From contig JAJXTL010000005.1 of assembly GCA_021783855.1 (NCBI GenBank), positions 1 to 44,608 on the forward strand: 44,608 nt of DNA, given 5' to 3'. Below the pieces are notes generated by a model. It had not been told where the DNA came from. It saw nothing but the letters and a program-made list of their open reading frames with translations, and did no database searches. Source of the DNA: Pseudomonadota bacterium (lineage in GTDB: Bacteria > Pseudomonadota > Gammaproteobacteria > Burkholderiales > Gallionellaceae). A program made the translations under genes and the position numbers. Shown here one piece after another: positions 39,297 to 44,608 of the stretch (position 1 is the stretch's first letter; every line of letters starts with the position of its first letter).

Positions 39297-39323
39297 GTGT
39301 ATTATCGATTTTGTGTAATACAC
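39297..39323. promoter_or_regulatory. Inverted repeat upstream of the kinase gene
   Basis: gtgtatta (39297-39304) and taatacac (39316-39323) form a perfect 8-base inverted repeat with an 11-base loop, 20 bases upstream of the kinase start. It could be an operator or an mRNA stem. Confidence 0.35.
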
Positions 39324-39348
39324 ACGCACTTATCGGCACGCTTCTAGC

Positions 39349-39467
39349 AGACTGTCGGACTTCAATTTTTATTCTATGTAACCTATTGATTTTTAACCAT
39401 TAAATATTTGCTTAATTTATAATAACATTAATGGAATCAATGAGTTACAAGACAAGTCCGACAGTCT
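39349..39467. mobile_element. 119-base MITE-like element
   Basis: Perfect 14-base terminal inverted repeats, agactgtcggactt (39349-39362) and aagtccgacagtct (39454-39467), bound an AT-rich core. Inside, gtaacctattgatt pairs with aatcaatgagttac with a two-base mismatch, so most of the element can fold. It has no coding capacity; a full-length insertion sequence with the same ends would be needed to move it. The remainder of the gap, 39468-39676, holds nothing I can identify. Confidence 0.75.
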
Positions 39468-39676
39468 CATAGGAGCCTGTCCGGATCAGCTTATGGCATA
39501 TTGCAGAAGCTCAGCTTTGATAATATACCGTTTGTAAGCTGTTCTCGGTGCTTTTTTCAGGTTAATTATTTGGCCTGCTCCGAACCAGTCGGAAGTTCAT
39601 GGTGACCAAATTACAAAAACTCTTTGCATCCTCGAGATTTAAAGTTGCCGGGGAAATGTCACTATAAAAATCGGGT

Positions 39677-42600
39677 TTACTCTGAGCATCTGCTCCAGTC
39701 GGTGGGGAGCTGATAATTTCTGACCCAAGCCGTTACAAATTTGGCTTCCATGGGGCGGGCAATACCGTAACCTTGTGCGAGCTCGCAACCCAGATTCAAC
39801 AGCTTCACTCCGTGCGCTACCGTTTCCACCCCTTCCGCGATTACATCCTTCTTGAACGCTTTAGCCAAACCAATCACGCCCTCGACGATAGACAGGTCAT
39901 CCTCGTCATCCAGCATGCCTCGAACAAAAATCTGATCAATTTTAATCATGTGCGCCGGCAACCGCCTCAAATAAGCAAGTGAGGCATATCCAGTGCCAAA
40001 GTCATCGATTGAAAAGTGAATACCCAAGTCAATGCAGTCCTGCATTTTCTGAATGGCGGCCCCCATCTCGCCGAGTGCGGCTGTTTCAAGTATTTCCAGT
40101 TCAAAGGAATTGGCTTTCATATTTTGGTGCTTTGCCACTGCGGAGGCGATGAATTCGGTGAACCCGTTTGACTGTAGATGATGTGCAGGAAGATTCACGC
40201 TGACGGCCAGATTTATTCCCTCGCAACGCCATGCATCCAACTGTGTCATGGCATTTGAAATCACCCATTCAGAAAGTCTGATTTCAAAATCGCTGTTTTC
40301 GATCAGAGGCATGAATTCGCCTGGCGGGAGCAGGCCGCGTTGAGGGTGTAACCACCGGATAAGCGCTTCCATTCCGATCACCTGACCGCTGCGCATGTTG
40401 ACTTTCGGCTGATAATACAAAATCAACTCGCTGCTCTCCAGTGCCATTTCCACCCTTGACAGTCCTTCCGAGCGAATCTGTGCCAGCTGATCGTTAGCGG
40501 CATCGAAGAAATGGATTCGATTGCGTCCCAATTGTTTTGCAATGTACATCGCCTGATCTGCATGGCGGATCAGGCTGTCACCATCGTTGACATCCTCAGG
40601 ATAGATCGCGATCCCTATGCTTGCCGATATCTGTATCTCGTGACCGTTGACATTGAACGGTTGGCTTAATGTCTCCATGATCCTCGATAACATATGGCGG
40701 CATTCTTCAGCGCCCGAAATTTCGGGAAAGAGCAGGACGAATTCATCCCCGCCCAGTCGTGCGACGGTATCGGTGGCACGTGAAATCGCGACGACTCTTT
40801 TGGCTACTTCGATCAGCATAGTATCTCCGACCTCATGGCCGAAAGTGTCGTTGACCGGCTTGAACCCATCGAGATCCATGAAACATACGGCGAGATTCCC
40901 TCCGGTTCGCTTGACTTGCGCGAGTCCCATTTCAAGACGGTCGTTGAGAAGCGACCTGTTGGGCAGGCCGGTCAACGTATCATAATGAACCAATAGTTCG
41001 AGTTGGCGCTGTTTGTTTCTGCTCTCGGTGATATCGTCAACAAGCGCCACGAAATAATCGACGGTCCCATCGTTATGGCGTAAAACGCGGACGGCGACAT
41101 GCACATAGACAATTTCGCCGTTCTTCCTGATAAAGCGTTTCTCCAGTTCGTATTCATTGAGATCACCCCGCAAAACCCGATCGAACAGCTTTTCGTTCAC
41201 TTCCAGATCGTCCGGATGGGTGAGTTCGGCCCAAGTCATGCCCATCAACTCTTTCTTCGAGTAACCCAGTATCTCGCACATCGTATCGTTGACTTCCAGC
41301 ATGCCTTTTGTGGCGCTGGTTGCTGCCATTCCAACCATTGATCGTTCGAAATATGCCCTGAAATGACGTTCGCTGGAAAGAAGACTCGCCTGAGCCTCTC
41401 GCCTTAATTTTTCCCGGTCAAAACTGTCCAGTGCAAAGGAAACATCGCGCACCATTTCGTCCAGAAGTTTAACGGCTTCATCATCGAATGCATTTTTATG
41501 CTCGTGGTATACCCCCAGCAATGCGAAAGACTGCCCTCCGCGAAGAATCGGGAAAGTGCCGATACTGTTCCAGCCGAAGCGGCTGGCAACTGCGCGCCAA
41601 GGTTTGGTAATTTCATTTTCCTGAAAATTGTTAACAACAATGATCCTGTTTTCTCGAAATGCAGTGCCCGCCGGGCCCTGACCCTCGGGTATTGCAGCGT
41701 TTGCGGATATTGTGACCTCTTTCAGGTAATCGGCGCCGCTCCCATAACTCGCCACGACCTCGATCAGCTCCGTTGCTTCATTTCGCTGGCCGACCCAGGC
41801 CATTTTGAGCTCCCCGAAATCCACGGACATTCTGCATACCAGCGGAAACAGCGTTTCTTCGGTTTCCATGCGCACGATCGCCTGATTGACTTCGCTGAGC
41901 GCCTTGTAGAGGTTGCCGAGACGCTTTATACGGGCCTCGGCTATTTTGCGATCCGTTATGTCCTGTACCAATGCGCAGTTATATTCCTTCCCTTCATATT
42001 CGAAAAAATTAGCGATCACTTCCGTTGGAAATGTCGTCCCGTCACGGCATTTCTGCATCGATTCGAGCCGCACGACCTGGTTGTTCTTCAGTTCCTGCCA
42101 ATGCTCAGGCCAGGTTTCAAACGGAAAACATGGATCGATGTCGGCAATCGTCAGACGGCTCATCTCTTCATGGGTATATCCGAGCTTACGACAGGCGGTT
42201 TCGTTGGATTCCAGAATATGTCCATTCCTGTCAACCCAGAGTATTCCTTCTCCAGCGCGATCCAGGCCAATCTGCCGGAAGCGGAATACTTGTTCCATCT
42301 TGTTGCGTTCGGTGACGTCATACAGGGCGACGAGTTCGAGTCCATCTAAATCTTGATCGAGCACTACAGGACTGATCAGAAAGGCGCGTGTTATGCCATC
42401 TTTGCAGGCCATTGCGAACTCCATGGAATCAAAGGGTTTGCCGGATCGTTTCGCCTCATCCATATTTTTCTGCCAAATGTCGGTCACCCACTGCCGGTAT
42501 TGCGGATCCGGATAAGCGAGGTGCCACCAGCTTGAAAGATCAGGAACGTCGGTAGTGGTGTAGCCGAGCAACTGGGTGAATGCTCTGTTCAGATAAGTGA

Positions 42601-43063
42601 TATTCCCTTGTGCATCGTTCAAGGCAAGGGGGACTGGGACAGCTTCGATGATAGCTCGAAAACGGTCTTCTGCACGCTTCCTGTCATCGATATTGAATGT
42701 CACACCGATAAAACGCCCGCCATGAGAGCCGCCTGCGGAATCGATAATTTTGCCGTAGTTTGCGTACCAGACCCATGCACCGTCTTTGGAGCGCGCTCTG
42801 AATTCGCATCGGTATTGCGCGGTTACGCCAGTCAGGTGCGCATCCAGCGCAGCTTTGACTATGGAAACATCGTCCGGATGGACGATTGCAAAAAGGTCGT
42901 CAAGATAAGCCAGGGATTCATCATCGCTATAGCCCAGCTCCTTGAATATTTTGGTCGCTTTTCGGGTGACTTCGCCGGAGACAAGATTATTTTCCCAAAG
43001 ATCCAGGCCGGCAGCATCCAAGGCCAGTTGCAGGCGTTCTTTGTTGAGGTCCCGTTTATCCAT
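39677..43063 (-). CDS. Multi-sensor diguanylate cyclase/phosphodiesterase (PAS x3, GAF, PAS, GGDEF, EAL)
   Basis: This 1128-residue cytoplasmic protein starts at ATG 43063. It has three PAS/PAC units (about 5-130, 135-255, 262-375), a GAF domain (about 395-545), a fourth PAS (about 562-690), a GGDEF domain (about 695-860) and an EAL domain (about 875-1115). The cyclase site is intact (ARLGGDEFVLLF), with an inhibitory RxxD (RATD) five residues before it. The EAL site has IGMEALIRWLHP, VSVNLPAHHL, IDDFGTGYASL, KIDQIFV and VIAEGVET, so hydrolysis of cyclic di-GMP also looks possible. No membrane segment is seen, so the signal is internal. It is transcribed alone. Confidence 0.93.
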   Translation of the reverse strand: MDKRDLNKERLQLALDAAGLDLWENNLVSGEVTRKATKIFKELGYSDDESLAYLDDLFAIVHPDDVSIVKAALDAHLTGVTAQYRCEFRARSKDGAWVWYANYGKIIDSAGGSHGGRFIGVTFNIDDRKRAEDRFRAIIEAVPVPLALNDAQGNITYLNRAFTQLLGYTTTDVPDLSSWWHLAYPDPQYRQWVTDIWQKNMDEAKRSGKPFDSMEFAMACKDGITRAFLISPVVLDQDLDGLELVALYDVTERNKMEQVFRFRQIGLDRAGEGILWVDRNGHILESNETACRKLGYTHEEMSRLTIADIDPCFPFETWPEHWQELKNNQVVRLESMQKCRDGTTFPTEVIANFFEYEGKEYNCALVQDITDRKIAEARIKRLGNLYKALSEVNQAIVRMETEETLFPLVCRMSVDFGELKMAWVGQRNEATELIEVVASYGSGADYLKEVTISANAAIPEGQGPAGTAFRENRIIVVNNFQENEITKPWRAVASRFGWNSIGTFPILRGGQSFALLGVYHEHKNAFDDEAVKLLDEMVRDVSFALDSFDREKLRREAQASLLSSERHFRAYFERSMVGMAATSATKGMLEVNDTMCEILGYSKKELMGMTWAELTHPDDLEVNEKLFDRVLRGDLNEYELEKRFIRKNGEIVYVHVAVRVLRHNDGTVDYFVALVDDITESRNKQRQLELLVHYDTLTGLPNRSLLNDRLEMGLAQVKRTGGNLAVCFMDLDGFKPVNDTFGHEVGDTMLIEVAKRVVAISRATDTVARLGGDEFVLLFPEISGAEECRHMLSRIMETLSQPFNVNGHEIQISASIGIAIYPEDVNDGDSLIRHADQAMYIAKQLGRNRIHFFDAANDQLAQIRSEGLSRVEMALESSELILYYQPKVNMRSGQVIGMEALIRWLHPQRGLLPPGEFMPLIENSDFEIRLSEWVISNAMTQLDAWRCEGINLAVSVNLPAHHLQSNGFTEFIASAVAKHQNMKANSFELEILETAALGEMGAAIQKMQDCIDLGIHFSIDDFGTGYASLAYLRRLPAHMIKIDQIFVRGMLDDEDDLSIVEGVIGLAKAFKKDVIAEGVETVAHGVKLLNLGCELAQGYGIARPMEAKFVTAWVRNYQLPTDWSRCSE

Positions 43064-43172
43064 GTCTTTTATGTGTTAACCATTACAGAAAACTTCCCGG
43101 CTATGCCAAGATAACAGTAGATATTGGTCAGTTAATGGCAGTCATTAAGAAATTTGCGCGAACGACTGCATT

Positions 43173-44608
43173 TCATCTGAACAAACCCTTCAGGCTGTTC
43201 TTGAGCTGATCCTGTACTTTTGTTTTGATTTCTTCTTTCCTGGCTTCGACTTTCTGTTTGACCACCTCGCTCGCCATTGCGCCGAAATCCAGCGTGTACT
43301 TCAGAGCAGCAAACGGGCCGGTAATCCGCACAGGCACGGTGATGCCGCCCACCTCATTCCGCCCTCCCTGACCTTCGAGTGTTCTGGCCAAGGTGGTTTT
43401 TGCCAGATAGTTCATACTGCTCTGACCGATGTCGATGTCGCCCGCACCCACCATACGCAGCAACGGCGATTTCAGCGACAGATCATCGTTGTGGGCCACG
43501 CCGCTGCTTATTTTAAAATTGGCCTTGAGTTCGGAAAAATCCGTCTTTTCACTCTGATTGGCGGCCTGCGTCTGTGTTTTGCCCAGCATGCCCTGCGCAT
43601 TGCGCAATTGCCTGGCGATATTGATACCCTTGAGCGCGCCATCGACCAGATTCAGCGACAGATTGCCGTTCATTGCCTTTTTCATGTCACTGACTGTGCC
43701 GCCCTGCATGCTGATATTCATCGCGACATTACCGCGCCCCTCCAGCGTATCGAAACCGGCCGCATCGCGGGTTAACGCAGCGACATTGATCCCCTTTAGG
43801 GTCTGATTGATACTGATGGCAGGCGTAGCAGCCGCATTCACGCTCAGGCTGCCGTTCATGCTGCCCTGATACAGGCTGGCGGACAAGGGACTGACGTTCA
43901 TCTGCCCCTTGTGCGCTTTCATATCCAGACGCACTCCGCTTGACTTGATGTTCGCCACCTTGAGCTGCCCGATGCGCAGGCTGCCCTCCAGATTGAGTGC
44001 ACGCAAGGCGGACAGATCGAGCGGCTGTTCAGGCTGATTCGCACGGGTTTCGGTCTTCTTCGGCAGATACAGGTCGGCATCAAACTGATCCACATCCACG
44101 TCGAAGTTAATAGCCGGGTTGCTAAAGCCGTTCACGGCAACTTTGGCCTTCACCTGACTTTGCAACAGACCGCCTGCAAGGTTCGCCTGCACGGTCTGTT
44201 TTGTCGCATCCACCTGCACAATGCCCTTCATTTCGCTGTTCACCGACTTGCCCGGCAATTTATCCGATGTCGCGTTCACGGCAATGGTCAGATTGCTCAG
44301 GTTGAATTGTTTCGCGTTGAAATTTCCCGTCAGAGGCGAAGTCAGTTTGGCCTTGAAAGCCTGATCCGGCATCTGTACGGACAGATCGAGCGCCAGTTTG
44401 CTCACATTGAAAGACTGCGCATTGCCTGCAAGATCGGGCAGGGAGACGGCTGTCACGATATTTCCATTGTCAAGCTTGGCACTTAACGTTAAATTTTCGC
44501 CGGAGTACTTGTCCCTGGCAAGATTCAGCGCGGGCGCTTCCAGAACCGCCTCGAAAGGAGCACGAGCCCTGTTGCCCCTGGCGTTCAGCTCGAACTTATT
44601 CGCGGTAA
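43173..44608 (-). CDS. AsmA family protein, C-terminal part (runs off the window edge)
   Basis: The frame is open to the right edge, so the N-terminus is missing. The 470-odd residues seen are beta-rich repeats typical of AsmA/TamB-like proteins (FNVSKLALDLSVQMPDQAFK, NLEGSLRIGQLKVANIKSSG, LEGRGNVAMNISMQGGTVSD). They end with the conserved AsmA C-terminus (GGITVPVRITGPFAALKYTL, then DFGAMASEVV and a charged helix KVEARKEEIKTKVQDQLKNS). AsmA-like proteins span the periplasm from the inner membrane and are linked to lipid traffic to the outer membrane. No RNA gene or start is seen in the 109 bases to its left. Confidence 0.88.
   Translation of the reverse strand, partial: TANKFELNARGNRARAPFEAVLEAPALNLARDKYSGENLTLSAKLDNGNIVTAVSLPDLAGNAQSFNVSKLALDLSVQMPDQAFKAKLTSPLTGNFNAKQFNLSNLTIAVNATSDKLPGKSVNSEMKGIVQVDATKQTVQANLAGGLLQSQVKAKVAVNGFSNPAINFDVDVDQFDADLYLPKKTETRANQPEQPLDLSALRALNLEGSLRIGQLKVANIKSSGVRLDMKAHKGQMNVSPLSASLYQGSMNGSLSVNAAATPAISINQTLKGINVAALTRDAAGFDTLEGRGNVAMNISMQGGTVSDMKKAMNGNLSLNLVDGALKGINIARQLRNAQGMLGKTQTQAANQSEKTDFSELKANFKISSGVAHNDDLSLKSPLLRMVGAGDIDIGQSSMNYLAKTTLARTLEGQGGRNEVGGITVPVRITGPFAALKYTLDFGAMASEVVKQKVEARKEEIKTKVQDQLKNSLKGLFR

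Overview
This window reads as chromosomal DNA of a betaproteobacterium, most likely a Nitrosomonadales or Gallionellaceae-like, micro-oxic autotroph. The basis is the gene order kdsD-kdsC-lptC-lptA-lptB-rpoN-hpf-ptsN-hprK-rapZ, a citramalate synthase, the codon use, and many GC-rich betaproteobacterial-type REP repeats. The genus is inference; no rRNA is present.

Positions 1-15640 (+ strand) hold a cobalamin gene cluster. It opens with a CbtB-like small cobalt-uptake protein and an unusual membrane protein with two predicted extracytoplasmic beta domains. A tightly overlapped operon follows: cobM, cbiX, cbiC, cbiD, cbiET, cobI, a cbiG split into two genes, cobJ, a [2Fe-2S] ferredoxin, bluB, cbiB, cobD, cobQ, cobU, cobT. 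The ring chemistry is the cobalt-early (anaerobic) route, but bluB, an oxygen-using enzyme, makes the lower ligand. cobJ has a C-terminal domain resembling the haem-carrier family ChuX/HutX. Not seen here are cbiA/cobB, a cobK/cbiJ reductase, the adenosyltransferase and cobS.

Positions 15640-19200 form an accessory patch: a dispersed inverted-repeat element, an orphan protein with a PD-(D/E)XK nuclease signature in lower-GC DNA, a higBA-type and a mazEF-type toxin-antitoxin pair, a relic of a second mazF, and a 332-bp MITE-like element carrying its own secondary insertion.

Positions 19359-31000 are core genome: cimA and a DUF938 methyltransferase on +, then a long minus-strand block running (in transcription order) kdsD, kdsC, lptC, lptA, lptB, rpoN, hpf, ptsN, hprK, rapZ, a NusG-domain-II protein, a Gx transporter and ubiX. 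It links Kdo and LPS export, sigma-54, ribosome hibernation and the nitrogen PTS. A KefB/C-type antiporter lies divergently at 31160.

Positions 33130-36470 are a decay zone: a REP element split by a MITE that is itself split by a third element, fragments of an HPF-like and a DnaJ-like gene, an intact mutY, a PIN/AbrB toxin-antitoxin pair, and relics of hsdM and of a response-regulator gene. Positions 36483-43063 hold two signalling genes: a hybrid histidine kinase broken by a frameshift in a 7-base homopolymer, with a FixL-like PAS domain, and a 1128-residue PAS/GAF/GGDEF/EAL protein. An AsmA-like gene runs off the right edge.

The most distinctive features are the CobJ-ChuX/HutX fusion and a family of short repeats that has invaded the cobalamin operon, forming protein C-termini and a linker inside CobQ.
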